This document shows, piece after piece, positions 45,196-58,230 of a DNA stretch of 64,000 bases. The first letter of the stretch is position 1. Every line of letters starts with the position of its first letter. Location: the NCBI GenBank assembly GCA_028554795.2, contig CM068828.1:15428814-15492813 (forward strand). Direction: 5' to 3'. The stretch is from Sinohyriopsis cumingii. Its lineage: Eukaryota > Mollusca > Bivalvia > Unionida > Unionidae. A model generated the notes under the pieces. The model saw only the letters and a program-made list of their open reading frames with translations. It was not told the DNA's origin and searched no databases. Made by a program: the position numbers and the translations under genes.

Positions 45196-47022
45196 GCATT
45201 CTATCTCGGAGTTAAAGGAAAACTGTGGAGATTGATTAAAAATTCTTTTCGAGAAGTTAAGGCCCTTGTTCTGCTCAACGGGCGTCATTCGAAACCATAC
45301 TCAGTCAATTAAGGGGTAGAACAAGGAAGAACGCTATCAGCATGGCTATTCTTAGTCATGATAAATGACCTAATATCTTTGCTGGAGTCAACAAAATCTG
45401 GAATACAAGTAGGTACCTTAAGTATCCCCTGTGTTTTACTAGCGGATGACACGTCCTTGCTATCTTTGTCATTTAATGGTATGTGTGTTTTACTTCGCAA
45501 CCTCCATGACTATGCATCGAAGTGGAGACTCCGGTATAATGAGGATAAAAGCAATATTGTCATATTTTCGAAGAAAAAAATCAGGCAAGAATATAAGTTC
45601 ATGCTCGGAGATAAAAGGATTCCTATAGTCTCTTCTAGAACCTATGCTGGGGTTACTCTCTCCACAGATCTTTCTAATACTGCTGCAGTGAAAAATGCTT
45701 GTGATAAAGGAAGATCAGTATTTTATTCCCTTGTTGGGACTGGCTTTGGAAAGGATGGAATGAATCCAATTAATAGTTCTAAAATATGGTCAAAAATAGT
45801 ACTACCTTCAATGACATATAGATGCGAATTATGGTCCAACTTGAGCCAGTCACAGGTATATGATCTAGAAGTATGTCAAAGAAAAGCTGCAAGAAGAATT
45901 ATAGGGCTTGATCAGCGCTCTTCTACAGAAGCAACAATTAGCAGTCTTGGACTGTGGTCAGTAGAGGGATATGTAGATAAAATCAAATTATGTTTCTTCA
46001 ATAAAATCTGCGGAGCTAATGGTTCACTAGCATGGAAAACTATATTCAACAGAAGAATTCTTGACTTCCTGATGCACGAGAACGAGAGCGTAGGTTTTGT
46101 TAAAGATATATATCGTGTTCTTTTGAAATACCAGCTTGGCGGTTTTTTCCACCTATACGTAAACACCCTATATTCTGTCACGAAACCAGTCTGGAGGAGG
46201 AATACTGAAACGTCAGTTCACTGATGTGAAGAATGATTGTGGAGATCTAAACTTGAAATGAGACCTGAACTTTTACATTATGCAAGTGTCCATACTAGTC
46301 TTCAACCACTGGCTGTCTGGAAGCCTGATAAATGTTTTCCTAATAAAACTTGGACTTTCGCTAACATTGCCTATTTAACTATGTTTTCAATTTCAGCAGA
46401 GAATGAATATAAATGTAAACTCTGCAAAATATTAACTACAGACAGAGCCAAGCATATGTTACTATACTGCCAAGCCCTAAACAACGAACGTAATACTATG
46501 TTTGAAGAACTAATAGATGCAATGGACATTCTAGACTCGCACTGGCTTTTTGGTCAGAACAATGACTCATTACTTCATATCCTTTTGGGCAAGAGAGTGG
46601 GCATCTTTGATTCTATGGATGATCAATCATGGCAGGCATTCATGTGTGTGGTGGCTGATGGAATAGACACAATGTACAGAAGAACAAATGACCTTGAAAA
46701 CGATATATGATACTATGCTTGTTCAGTAAATTAGGGAAATGGACCCATTTCATTTCGATCTTATAAATTATCAACATGTGTTCAAAGTGAGAGAGAACAT
46801 GATAATCCATTTAAATCGTTACAGTCGAATGTAAATAATTCCAATTCCTTTATTTTCCTCTCTTAATCTATGTTGCATATATATCTTGTTTGCAATGAGT
46901 TCTCTCACTCATGTGTTTAGATATTGCGTTTTCTTTACGTTTCTTTACATTTTTATATATATGGGTATGTGTGTATATATATGTGTGTATGTATGTGCAT
47001 GTATGTATATGTACATATGTGC

Positions 47023-47084
<62 letters not shown>

Positions 47085-47585
47085 ATGTGTATGTACATGT
47101 ATATATATGTATATGTATGTATATATGTATATGTGTATGTATGTCTATATGTGTGTATAAGTGTATATATGTATATATATATATGTATGTGCATGTATGT
47201 GTGTATGTATGTGTGTATATATATATGTATGTGTGTATGTGTATAATGTGTATATATGTATATGCATATATGTGTGTATATGCATATGTGTATGCATGTA
47301 TGTGCGCGTATGTATGTATATATGTGTATGTGTTTACATATGCTTATATTTTTGTATATGTGTATATGTGTTTATATATGTATGTATGTATATATATGTG
47401 TGTATGTATGTGCGTATGAATATGTGTTTATATATATGTGTATGTATGTGTGTAGATGTGTGTATGTACTCATATATATGTATAGTGTACTGTAAGTCCA
47501 TTAATGTCAAGCTATCTTCCTAACATTTCTGTATTAACGAAAAATTAACTGAATGAAATCTCTTCTGAAGAGGAAATAAAGAAAG
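45196..47585 (+). mobile_element. 5'-truncated LINE (non-LTR retrotransposon)
   Basis: Starts inside the reverse transcriptase (LGVKGKLWRLIKNSFREV). An in-frame TAA at 45309-45311 is followed by GVEQGRTLSAWLF and the catalytic box variant LADD (in CVLLADDTSLLSLS, near 45440). The thumb/connection region continues to 46224. After a frame change (46237-46709) a C-terminal Cys/His motif CKLCKILTTDRAKHMLLYC fits the C-x2-C...H-x4-C domain of LINE ORF2. The non-coding 3' end finishes ...gaggaaataaagaaa at about 47585, followed by (GTCA)n and (CATA)n. Clade not assigned. Inactive. Confidence 0.85.
46960..47485. repeat. (TA)n/(TG)n compound microsatellite in LINE 3' region
   Basis: Irregular TATG, TGTA and pure TA (47024-47080) tracts of over 500 bp expanded inside the 3' non-coding part of the LINE. 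Long Tyr/Cys/Met/Val frames here are artefacts. Confidence 0.95.
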
Positions 47586-48148
47586 TCAGTCAGTCAGTCG
47601 GTCATACATACATACATACATACATACATACATACATACAGACATGCATACACACATACATACATACAAAGACATACAAACATACATACATGCATACACA
47701 CATACATACATACAGGCATGCATACACACATACATACATACATGACATACATACACACATACATACATACATACATACATACATACAGGCATGCATACAC
47801 ACATACATACATACATACAAAGACATACATACATACATACAGGCATGCATACACACATACATACATACATGATATACATATATACATACTTACATGCATA
47901 CATACATACATACATACATACATACATACATACATACATACATACAGGCATGCATACATACATACATACATACATACATACATACATACATACATACATA
48001 CATACATACACACATGCATACATACATACATACGTACATACATACATACATACAGGCATGCATACACACATACATACATACAAAGACATACATACATACA
48101 TACATTGATACATACATACATACATACATACATACAGGCATGCATGCA
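47586..48148. repeat. (GTCA)n then (CATA)n microsatellite, 560 bp
   Basis: Four GTCA units, then CATA units interrupted by longer phrases (ggcatgcatacacacatac recurs at about 47713, 47788, 47842 and 48055), so there is a higher-order period near 75 bp in places. Starts exactly at the LINE 3' end. All frames stay open (HTYI / VCMY); not coding. Confidence 0.96.
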
Positions 48149-48540
48149 TTAACACATTCTTGCAGAAAGACGACAGTTACATCAACAGCTGCATCCTATA
48201 ACGTATTTTTTAGGCAAAGATTTTTGAGCAAACATTTAAGGACATAACTGCAATATATAGAGCTTTTCAGACAGATTGATTAATTACACAAATACTTTGG
48301 TATTTATGTTAATAAAATATTTAAATATTTTTGTGCATAATGTATGCACATATATGTAATAAAACTCTATGACACGGGTAACATCATGGCTTGTACATCG
48401 CAAACGCACTATGTCCAGGGAATTAAATATAAAATCTGTGATACTCTAGTGCGATTTTGTGATAAAAATAATCTCAACCAAAACTGCTGAACTGTTCTGT
48501 AAATATCTTTTTAAAATGAGCAATTGTGTAAGATATTCTA
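48149..48540. other. Intron, nothing recognised
   Basis: Unique AT-rich sequence between two arrays. Confidence 0.5.
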
Positions 48541-51205
48541 CTTATACCTGGAATCATGTTATCGAGACATCATACCTGGAATCACGTTATCAAGAATTCA
48601 TACCTGGAATCATTTTATCGAGAAAACATACCTGGAATCGTGTCAACGAGACATCATACATGAAATCACGTTGTCAAGAATTCATACCTGGAACCACACT
48701 ACTGAGAATTCATACCTGGAATCATGTTATCGAGAATTCATATCTGGAATCATGTTATCGAGACATCATACCTGGAATCACGTTATCAAGAATTCATACC
48801 TGGAATCATGTTATCGAGAAATCATACCTGAAATCACGTTATCGAGAATTCATACCTGGAATCAGGTTATCAAGAATTCATACCTGGAATCACACTACTG
48901 AGAATTCATACCTGGAATCATGTTATCGAGAATTCATATCTGAAATCATGTTATTAAGAATTCATACCTTGAATCAGGTTATCAAGAATTCATACCTGGA
49001 ATCAGGTTATCAAAAATTCATACCTGGAATCACACCACTGAGAATTCATACCTTGAATCACATTATCGAGAATTCATACCTGGAATCATGTTATCGAGAC
49101 ATCATACCTGGAATCACGTTATCAAGAATTCATGCCTGGAATCATGTTCTCGAGACATCATACATGGAATCACGTTATCAAGAATTCATACCTGGAATCA
49201 CACTACTGAGAATTCATACCTGGAATCATGTTATCGAGAATTCATACCTGGAATCATGTTATCGAGAATTCATACCTGGAATCATGTTATCGAGACATCA
49301 TACATGGAATCACGTTATCAAGAATTCATACCTGGAATCACACTACTGAGAATTCATACCTGGAATCATGTTATCGAGAATTCATATCTGGAATCATGTT
49401 ATCGAGACATCATACCTGGAATCACGTTATCAAGAATTCATACCTGGAATCATGTTATCGAGAAAACATACCTGGAATCGTGTTATCGAGACATCATACA
49501 TGAAATCACGTTGTCAAGAATTCATACCTGGAACCACACTACTGAGAATTCATACCTGGAATCATGTTATCGAGAATTCATATCTGGAATCATGTTATCG
49601 AGACATCATACCTGGAATCACGTTATCAAGAATTCATACCTGGAATCATGTTATCGAGAAATCATACCTGAAATCACGTTATCGAGAATTCATACCTGGA
49701 ATCAGGTTATCAAGAATTCATACCTGGAATCACACTACTGAGAATTCATACCTGGAATCATGTTATCGAGAATTCATATCTGGAATCATGTTATCGAGAC
49801 ATCATACCTTGAATCAGGTTATCAAGAATTCATACCTGGAATCAGGTTATCAAAAATTCATACCTGGAATCACACCACTGAGAATTCATACCTTGAATCA
49901 CATTATCGAGAATTCATACCTGGAATCATGTTATCGAGACATCATACCTGGAATCACGTTATCAAGAATTCATGCCTGGAATCATGTTCTCTTGACATCA
50001 TACATGGAATCACGTTATCAAGAATTCATACCTGGAATCACACTACTGAGAATTCATACCTGGAATCATGTTATCGAGAATTCATACCTGGAATCATGTT
50101 ATCGAGAATTCATACCTGGAATCATGTTATCGAGACATCATACATGGAATCACGTTATCAAGAATTCATACCTGGAATCACACTACTGAGAATTCATACC
50201 TGGAATCATGTTATCGAGAATTCATATCTGGAATCATGTTATCGAGACATCATACCTGGAATCACGTTATCAAGAATTCATACCTGGAATCATGTTATCG
50301 AGAAATCATACCTGAAATCACGTTATCGAGAATTCATACCTGGAATCAGGTTATCAAGAATTCATACCTGGAATCACACTACTGAGAATTCATACCTGGA
50401 ATCATGTTATCAAGAATTCATACCTTGAATCAGGTTATCAAGAATTCATATCTGGAATCAGGTTATCAAAAATTCATACCTGGAATCACACCACTGAGAA
50501 TTCATACCTTGAATCACATTATCGAGAATTCATACCTGGAATCACGTTATCAAGAATTCATGCCTGGAATCATGTTCTCGAGACATCATACATGGAATCA
50601 CGTTATCAAGAATTCATACCTGGAATCACACTACTGAGAATTCATACCTGGAATCATGTTATCGAGACATCATACCTGGAATCATGTTATCGAGAATTCA
50701 TACCTGGAATCATGTTATCGAGACATCATACATGGAATCACGTTATCAAGAATTCATACCTGGAATCACACTACTGAGAATTCATACCTGGAATCATGTT
50801 ATCGAGAATTCATACCTGGAATCATGTTATCGAGACATCATACATGGAATCACGTTATCAAGAATTCATTCCTGGAATCATGCTATCGAGAAAATATACT
50901 TGGAATCATGTTATCGAGAATTCATACCTGGAATCATGTTATTGCTAATTTCTTCATGGATTTATGTTATCAAGAATTCATTCCTGGAATAATGCTATTG
51001 AGAACCCATACCTGGAATCACGCTATCAAGAATTCATACCTGGAATCACGTTATCGAGAATTCATACCGGGAATCACGTTATCGCTAATTCATACCTGGA
51101 ATCATGTTATCAAGAATTCATTCCTGGAATCATGCTATGGAGAATTCAAAACTGGAATCTTGTTATCAAGAATTCATACCTGGAATCACGTTATCGAGAA
51201 TTAGG
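48541..51205. repeat. 28-bp satellite array with 840-bp higher-order repeat
   Basis: About 95 monomers of aattcatacctggaatcatg, then ttatcgag. Monomer variants (cacactactgag, cacgttatcaag, acatcatac, ctgaaatc) recur in a fixed order every 840 bp (30 monomers): 48601/49441, 48721/49561, 49021/49861, 49141/49981 and 49201/50041 are near-identical line by line. From about 50281 the third copy is deleted and rearranged, and after 50870 monomers become more divergent, as is usual at array edges. The monomer lacks stop codons in the three forward frames, so frames of up to 296 codons appear; these are not accepted as genes. It lies in the SLC23-type gene intron. Confidence 0.97.
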
Positions 51206-52274
51206 GCCGAAAAGCATCCCATGAACATGTTGTTTCCCAGAAGCGCTGTTATGACCTGGTCTATGTCGTCGTTGCCTTTGAGAGAAAATAGCAGATATTT
51301 AATATACTTACTTATCAAAGGATAAAACTGGGGTGGGGGTAGGGTGGCATTTTATTAAATTTATCAAAATTTAGTGGTTGGACTTAATGTTAGGCAAGTA
51401 TATCTTTAATATATACTTGCAATTTTTTTGTTCAAATATACACTGTTACGTAGATATATGCTAAGCATAGAACTGACTCACACGGCAACATTGTATTTTA
51501 TCCAATGAAAAGATCTTGCTGAATGAGGGTACACAAAATTTTAAGTTCTTAACCTGGTAGCCGAAACGACATCATCTACAGCCTAAATGAAGAACATAAT
51601 AGCAAACAATGAACGAAATGCCTGTACACACGTTAACACGAGTTTTAGAAACTTAAATGGACAAGACGTTCAGTTGATGTTCCTTGCTTGTCATGACCAC
51701 ACAGTGAAGCAAAACGTATATTGCTAATTCAGTTTCTTTGTCTGGCAGATTCTACTGCACGGGGTGGGGTGGGGGTGATGGTATTGAAACTTGATATATT
51801 TAAGACCCGATTTTAATTGGTCACAAAGCTGTGGTTTAGTAACCTTTATGAATGGATTACGAAATAGGAAACATAGTAAGTCCAGAAAGTTCATGTTATG
51901 TAATAACAGCATAGTACATTCGGTTTATTTATTTTGCGTACTGACCCCAAGACAAACTTTAGCATATAAAATTAATGTTACCATCGTTCCAAAGCAGTTT
52001 TTCTTTATATGAGATATTATCCAGTGTCGCTTGTAATTTCACGAGACATTATTCATTGTCCATTGTAATTTCATATGACATTATCGATTGACCTTGGAAA
52101 TTTCATGAAGCAATCTAATGCATTATCCATGTATATCAAATGTTTGGTTTCGAAATGATACTATGATAAATTAATAAATTTTCCAAAGCTAATACATTTT
52201 GAAAAATGTAAATGTTTCTCAGTAGGCTGTAAATGACAAGAAAAAAGGTAGAGAAGCTATCGATCGTAATTTAC
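51206..52274. other. Intron, nothing recognised
   Basis: Unique sequence. Short direct repeats of (c/t)attatc-a-tg(a/t)cc type near 52010-52130. Scanned for the missing transporter exon without success. Confidence 0.5.
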
Positions 52275-52418
52275 CACTTCTAATTAAATGTTCATTTTTG
52301 GCAACCCATCCAGGAAAGCTCAGTCCCAAGAACAGAGACATTCCAAAGCACAAAAGATTCCGCGAAGAGTTTAAATCCACATATTGAAGATTAGAGACGC
52401 CAACTGCAGCAAGAACTC
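52275..52418 (-). CDS. SLC23-type transporter, internal exon
   Basis: Acceptor TTTTTCAG before 52418 and donor AGTG/GTAAAT after 52275. 144 bases, entry and exit phase 1. Encodes VLAAVGVSNLQYVDLNSSRN, then LLCFGMSLFLGLSFPGW. The GLSNLQFVDMNSSRNLFxxGFSxFxGLxxP pattern is the signature of SLC23A1/A2-type transporters (a loop and helix after the transport core). In mammals these import ascorbate with Na+, and related animal members carry nucleobases. Joins in phase to the exon at 61169-61298, giving LVLFG-VLAAVG across the junction. Confidence 0.9.
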
Positions 52419-52719
52419 CTGAAAAACCCAAAGAATCAAGAAATATTATGCTGTTAGAAAAAAGTGCACACACACGCACACACACACACATGCAAACATG
52501 CACATGCGCACACACTAAGAACTGAGAGTATTTTATACAATGTCACACTTGTCGCATTACCATAGAATTTTAACCCAACCTTGCCACAGTAAGAGGATAG
52601 TTAATAGTTTTTCTGCTCTTCCATATTGCTAACCTGGTGAATCTTTGGATTTTGATTCAGAGTAGTATTTTTATGTATATTTAATTTGCATTGTTTATTA
52701 GTTGGCGTTTTTTAATTTT
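52419..52719. other. Intron with short (CA)n
   Basis: CA/GCAC tract at 52467-52512 adjoining the exon; otherwise unremarkable. Confidence 0.6.
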
Positions 52720-52925
52720 TTTTAATATATTTCATTATATGCTGTTCTAATGTAACATTGTATGTTGGATGTGGGTATGTGAGAAAGCTTGCCAGTAGCT
52801 TCTTGTAGGTCGGTGGTTCTTTCCGGAGTTTTCCAGGGTTCTTCCTAAACCATTAATACTGGTTGCCATGTATAGCCTATCGTGTGCTGAAAAATGGTGT
52901 TAAACCCCACAACAACAACAACAAC
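52720..52925 (+). mobile_element. Possible SINE/short element 3' end with (CAA)n tail
   Basis: ggtcggtggttctttccgga, then ttcctaaaccattaatactg and gtgctgaaaaatggtgttaa, ending aaccccacaacaacaacaac. This wording (a stretch ending ...gtgaaa-a-tgttaaac-cca with a simple repeat tail) is common in molluscan short repeats. Boundaries unsure. Confidence 0.5.
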
Positions 52926-53654
52926 AAAGTGTCCTAATCTTCTACTTGACCTGAATTTATGAAATTTTAATTCTGTAAACAACTACCTAACTAAAATATT
53001 CTCTATGTATATGGGGTTAATTTCAGGGCTATTATTAACAGAATTAAACATGTTTATTTGGGTCTGGATCTAGACAATTGGAATTCCACTACAATCTACC
53101 TTGTGTTTCTGGTATAGTCCAGGTTATATATTAATTTTAAGAACAAAATTTTAAATAATAATTAACATTTCATATTGTAATCATTAAGAACTTTCAAGAA
53201 GGTTATTTTTCATCAGGTAATGGGTTTTTACTTTGAAAAAGGTTAATTGTGCCCTGGGTCAAGTAGAAGACTATAATCTTGTTACTGGAAAGATTATTCA
53301 TTCATGCTTTAAGATTAAGCAGAATCAGTTTTGTGATATTGTCGTGTCCAAAAGTTCATTTGAGCCAGAATTTATTTATTTCTGCAAATTATTTATTTCA
53401 GTGTTTATTTTCATTGGAAATACAGAGTGCTCATAAAACATAATATTCTTGGACAGAGACATTCATGGGGGCTTTCATGAATTCAATCCTGGAATTATAT
53501 TACCGTGTTTTAACAAAAGACTGTTGGTACAACAACACGATACATTTTTGACAGAGTTACTGGAAAAAAGAATACGTAATATTGTCCATATATTCTGACA
53601 AGGTCATGAAAGGTTATACAAGGCTCTAAAATATAATGTGGAAATGAGTAGAAT
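52926..53654. other. Intron, nothing recognised
   Basis: Unique AT-rich sequence without a recognisable exon. Confidence 0.5.
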
Positions 53655-54125
53655 GTATTGACTAAACATATCATGGATACAATACCACCTGTCTAAACAT
53701 ATTATGAATACAATACCACCTGTCTAAACATATAATAGATACAATACCACCTGTCTAAACATATAATGGATACAATATCACCTGTCTAAACATATCATGG
53801 ATACAATACCACCTGTCTAAACATATTATGGATACAATACCACTAGTCTAAACATATGGATACAATACCACCTGTCTAAACATATTATGGATACAATACC
53901 ACCTGTCTAAACATATAATGGATACAATACCACCTCTCTAAACATATAATGGATACAATACCACTAGTCTAAACATATAATGAATACAATACCACCTGTG
54001 TAAACATATAATGGATACAATACCACCTGTCTAAACATATAATGAATACAATGCCACCTGTCTAAACATATAAAGAATACAATACCACTTGTCTAACATA
54101 TTATGGATACAATATCACCTGTCCA
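53655..54125. repeat. 31-bp minisatellite, about 15 units
   Basis: Unit ctaaacatataatggataca, then ataccacctgt. Variants (cactagt, ggata/gaata) are mixed. Confidence 0.95.
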
Positions 54126-54580
54126 GAGCCAGAAGCAGGACACTTAAGGAAAAGATAGTTTTCAAATCTGTATGAACATTTTTCTTTATTTGAGAACTGA
54201 ATTATTTGGAACAACTAAATCAAAAATAGGTCAAACAGTTCATGTCTCAAAATGGAAGATTATTATTAAAGTGAAACCAATTTTCCCTAGTAAAATATGT
54301 TTCTTCAAGAATACTTACCATAATATCATATAAGAAATACCACGACCTCGCTAATGCAGCCCACCCAGATACTACTTTTAGTTAATGGGAGTTAAAAGTT
54401 GCTTGCCAGCCTGTGATAATCAGGCAGAGTGATCTCCCCTAGAGACATGGCGGCAAAAGGTAAAAACTTTTCAGTTACTACTGGAGCAGAAGGCACAATC
54501 TCTATGGATGTAACTGTGGGAAGGCTGGAAGAATGTATGTGTATTATGATTGGGCAAGTACTCTTGAAAAAAAAACACCC
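54126..54580. other. Intron, nothing certain
   Basis: Unique sequence; may contain the downstream end of the DIRS-type element. Confidence 0.4.
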
Positions 54581-57500
54581 CACATTTTACTAGGAAAAAT
54601 TAGTTTCTTCTTCAAATAGTTTACCCAATCATCATACCTTAGAAACATAGGTAAGAGGTGGAGGGAGGTAAATCCCCTTACCCCAGAGATCTCATCTCCA
54701 GTCCCCTAAGGTACGTGAGACATCTTCACGGTAACCCAACTAGAGGGGACTCCATCTGTCAGGGTGCAGCTTCGAAATGGCCTCTCCCCTGCAACTTCAG
54801 CGGACGTAGCGAAGCCGCGTGTTAAGATGCTGTCAATCGATCCAGAATTGGGCACTGTTGAGCTGTAGACATAAGTCCTACCAGATTGAATTGGGCCCTT
54901 TGGGATGACAGATCTTGGAGATAAAAGTTATAAAATGTGGACTCCCTCCCACAGCCTAAATGATGTCAGTTATTGAACAGTTCCGGTCTGATGCTTGGTT
55001 TACGGCCCGAACCTCATGAGCCAAAGTGTGTAATAAATTCATTTGAGCTGGGGTTATATAGCTATGTGCTGGCAAATAACCTCCTTACTCGATGATGAGA
55101 TAGTCTGTTCTGATAAGATCCTCCTGTCCTTTTATGAGAAGATGAAAGAAGCGTGATCTCCCTCGACGCAATGGCTCTGTTCTATTGAGGCACAATATGA
55201 AAGCCCAGTCTGCAGAACTGAAGTTTCGTGGCATGAAGGTGGTTCTTGATGATGAAAGATATGCCATCATGAGAAAGACTGACCCATCTTCTCGGAGCTT
55301 GCATGTAATTCGTGTCTGCTGATAGCGCATGCATTTCACGAATTCTGCCTGCCATCGCTAATGCCATCTAGAAGCAGGTCTTGTAGGAAAAAGGGAATTA
55401 GTTCAAAAGGTCTCTCGTCCAGCCAGTTTAATACCCAGTACAAGTTCCGCTTTGGCCGAAGGGTTAAAGCTTCTGGCCAAGTATGAACAGAGTTGGCGAG
55501 AAGGTCAGATTAGTCATGGGTTTGTCAGACATCCTCTCTCCCATGATGACGAAAAGTGTCATATAACATGGAGCGATAACCTTAATTGTACTCGGTGCTA
55601 ACGTTCTGTCTTCGAAGAGCCAGAGATGGAAATTAGCTAGCTATATATGCCTTGAGAGGCAGGATATGTTCGTTTGCGCACCCCTGGGTGAATATATGTC
55701 ATTTGCCTTCATATGCTTTCAGAGTGGAAGTGCGTCACACCTAAGCAATTCTCTCCATGACTGGTTGCGAGAATTTTTCAAGTATGTGGATCTGTTTGAT
55801 ATGATCTAGCTGTGCAAGTTAGGAAGGTCTGGAGAAGGATGAAACCACCGCCATTGTGAGTAGATGAAGGAAAATCCAAATTTTACACAGTGTTTCTGAG
55901 GCAAGTTTAATGAGGTTGTTGATCCACAACTCGTCCCATTGGAATGCTGTGATGAGGATGAGATGACAAGCTGATTCCCTTGCTTTCTGTAGCACTTTTG
56001 GAATCGGAGGTGTTTGGAGGGTAGGTGTATATGTTCAGGTTGGTCCAATTCAATGATAGGGCATCGACTACAGAAGCTTTTGGTTCCAGGACAGGAGAGA
56101 CAAAGGACAGTAGTATGGCATTCTACCTTGTCGCAAACAGACCCACCAACGGTTGGTCCCATTGGGTACAGATCTGAGAGAAAATGGAGGGAAGGAGAGA
56201 CCATTCCTTCTGTACTAATTGATTGTTCCATGACAAAGAGTCAGCCAGTATGTTGAGATGTCGCAGGATATGTCGATAATGTATGTGGCTTTGTTGATGA
56301 CAACACCACTTCAGCAAGTCCTACACCATGATGCAAAGGTCTGGGTACTGGGGTCCTCCTTTTTGCTGGAGATAAATCACCATTGAAGGATTGGGTTCCT
56401 CCTTGTTGTTGTAGATAAGTCATCACTACAGAGTTGTCGGACAGAATGAGAACTCCCTTGCCAAGCAAATATTTCTGCCACCGATGAAAGGCTTTCACTA
56501 TGGCCAACCTCTCCAGAATTACTGATATGAAGATGTTGTTCTTAGGGACAGCATGCACTGCTGGCGTTCTGAACAGATGGTAGTAGGTGGGCTCCCCAGT
56601 CTTCCATATTCGCATCGGTAGACACTGTAGTCTCGAGCGGGTGGACGTGTAGATGTATACATGTTGCGAGCAAAGTTAAGTTGCTCCCAATTGCACAGAT
56701 GGTGACTCAATTGGGTGCCAGTAGTGAGAGGATGGTCCATTGGGCAAACTTGTTGACACCATTTGTGCAGAGGACACAGAAGCAACGCAGTATGAGGCGA
56801 TCTAGGACCATGAGATCTTCTGTTACATCGAACAAGATTCCTCGAAAGTAAGGTGTACCATGGGTCGTTTCAATGCCCGATCCTGAAGGAGACGAAATAT
56901 GCTGCCTGTGCATTGAACTCCATATCTAGGTGAACAAACGGATTGGTGGTATTAGGTCAGGTTTGTCCTTGTTGATGAGAAGACCAAAGTGTTAAGAAGG
57001 TTTATCATGTCTCATTAAGTCACTGATGCTGCTGCAGGATGTCATCCAGGTAATTTGATGTTTCGGCCAAGAAACGGTCTGGACACGGGCAATTGCTTGA
57101 TTAGTCAGATGAGTTAAGATCCATGTGCCAACATGGAGTACAATGAACTGGTATAAGATATTGTAAGTGAATCGCTGGAACGAACCTTGTGAACAGAGAC
57201 ATGAAAGTATGTGAATCTAAGTCCACAGTGATAGCAATGTCTTCTTCATGGATAGCGTTCCAAATGCGCTGTGGTTTACCAGTGGAAAACATGGGGCGTG
57301 GTTGAATGGATTTGAGGGCGATTAGGCAGATGATCATACATAGAGAGTCATTTGATGTTGGGACCAAGAAAAGGTGTGGAACAAACGCTAAAACTCTCTC
57401 GGTCCTATACCACTTGATATGCGAAAAAATGTGACTTTCGATGAGTGGAGCTTCGATAGAACGGTTTTCACAGGTTCGTGTCCTATGAGATACCCTTAGG

Positions 57501-58230
57501 TCCTTTTTTTGATTCTCCGCACTGTCCCTGTATTGACGCTGTGGTTGTGGGAGGGAGGGAAATATGTCTTCTTGATTTATTTTCTTGTGGACTTCATCCA
57601 TTGGGACCTTAAACATAATGTTAGAGGATAAAGTATGTGCTCGTAGCTTAGCCGTATAGTGATTCTTCAAGTAAGTGCAAGCAGAGCGCACTGAATTGTG
57701 TCCCACCAACAGGAATGGCAGCTGCGTTACGGCATTGGCCAACATGTCTTGAATGGCTCTGTTCAGTACCCAGGCTATTCTTGAGGCTGACATGTATGCA
57801 TGTTCTGAGGTATTCGGAGTAGGAGAAGATAAGCTGTGTTCTGTCAGCTGGAAGATAGCCAGAGAGAATGAAAGTCCAACAACGAAGTCAAGACAACAAT
57901 ATAGCACACTAACTGCCATGTGTCAACAAAAACCATATGGAGTGTGGCTGTAACATCTGCAAAGCAGCGATATCACTGTCAACTGGTGAGATTCTGAATG
58001 AAAGACTGGGGATGGGGGCAAAGGTAGAACCGCCGACAAACTGATGCTGAAAGTGGGTCAGAATGTCCATAACACTCCCAGACTGCGAAAATGACTGAAG
58101 TCAGAATCTTCTGTTCCATCATAAAATCAACATATACTGCAGCTCTGATGCAATATTTTTGATGGAGTAGGAGGAGGAGGACAAAGCCCCTCAATAGAGG
58201 CTGAGAAGGATGCGCCGTTAGATAGTGAAT
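54581..58230 (-). mobile_element. Degraded DIRS-type (tyrosine recombinase) retroelement
   Basis: Minus strand, from about 58.2 kb down. A gag-like helical frame reads AYMSASRIAWVLNRAIQDML (near 57780). An RT entry segment EDIAITVDLDSHTFMSLF (near 57230) resembles the ED.A...DL.DA...VPI motif. RNase H pieces follow: VSTDANMEDWGAHL (near 56620), ILSDNSVVMTYLQQQGGT (near 56440) and LNILADSLSWN...WSLLPSIFSQI...QPLVGLFAT (near 56280-56130). Tyrosine-recombinase pieces are GRIREMHALSAD (near 55340) and STFYNFYLQDL (near 54930). This order (gag, RT, RNase H, YR) defines DIRS/Ngaro elements. Dozens of stops and frameshifts. It sits in the large intron between the two SLC23 exons. Confidence 0.82.

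Noticed and set aside
46868..48247. Many Tyr/His/Ile/Cys-rich frames
   Set aside because: Direct translations of (TA/TG)n and (CATA)n microsatellites.
48459..51204. Long open frames (up to 296 codons) over the 28-bp array, looking like a repeat protein
   Set aside because: The 28-bp monomer has no stops in the three forward frames, so openness is automatic; there are no splice sites, no domain, and all three frames are equally open.
48541..51205. Possible CRISPR-like array (28-bp repeats)
   Set aside because: Repeats are directly adjacent without unique spacers, no cas genes are present, and the context is animal.
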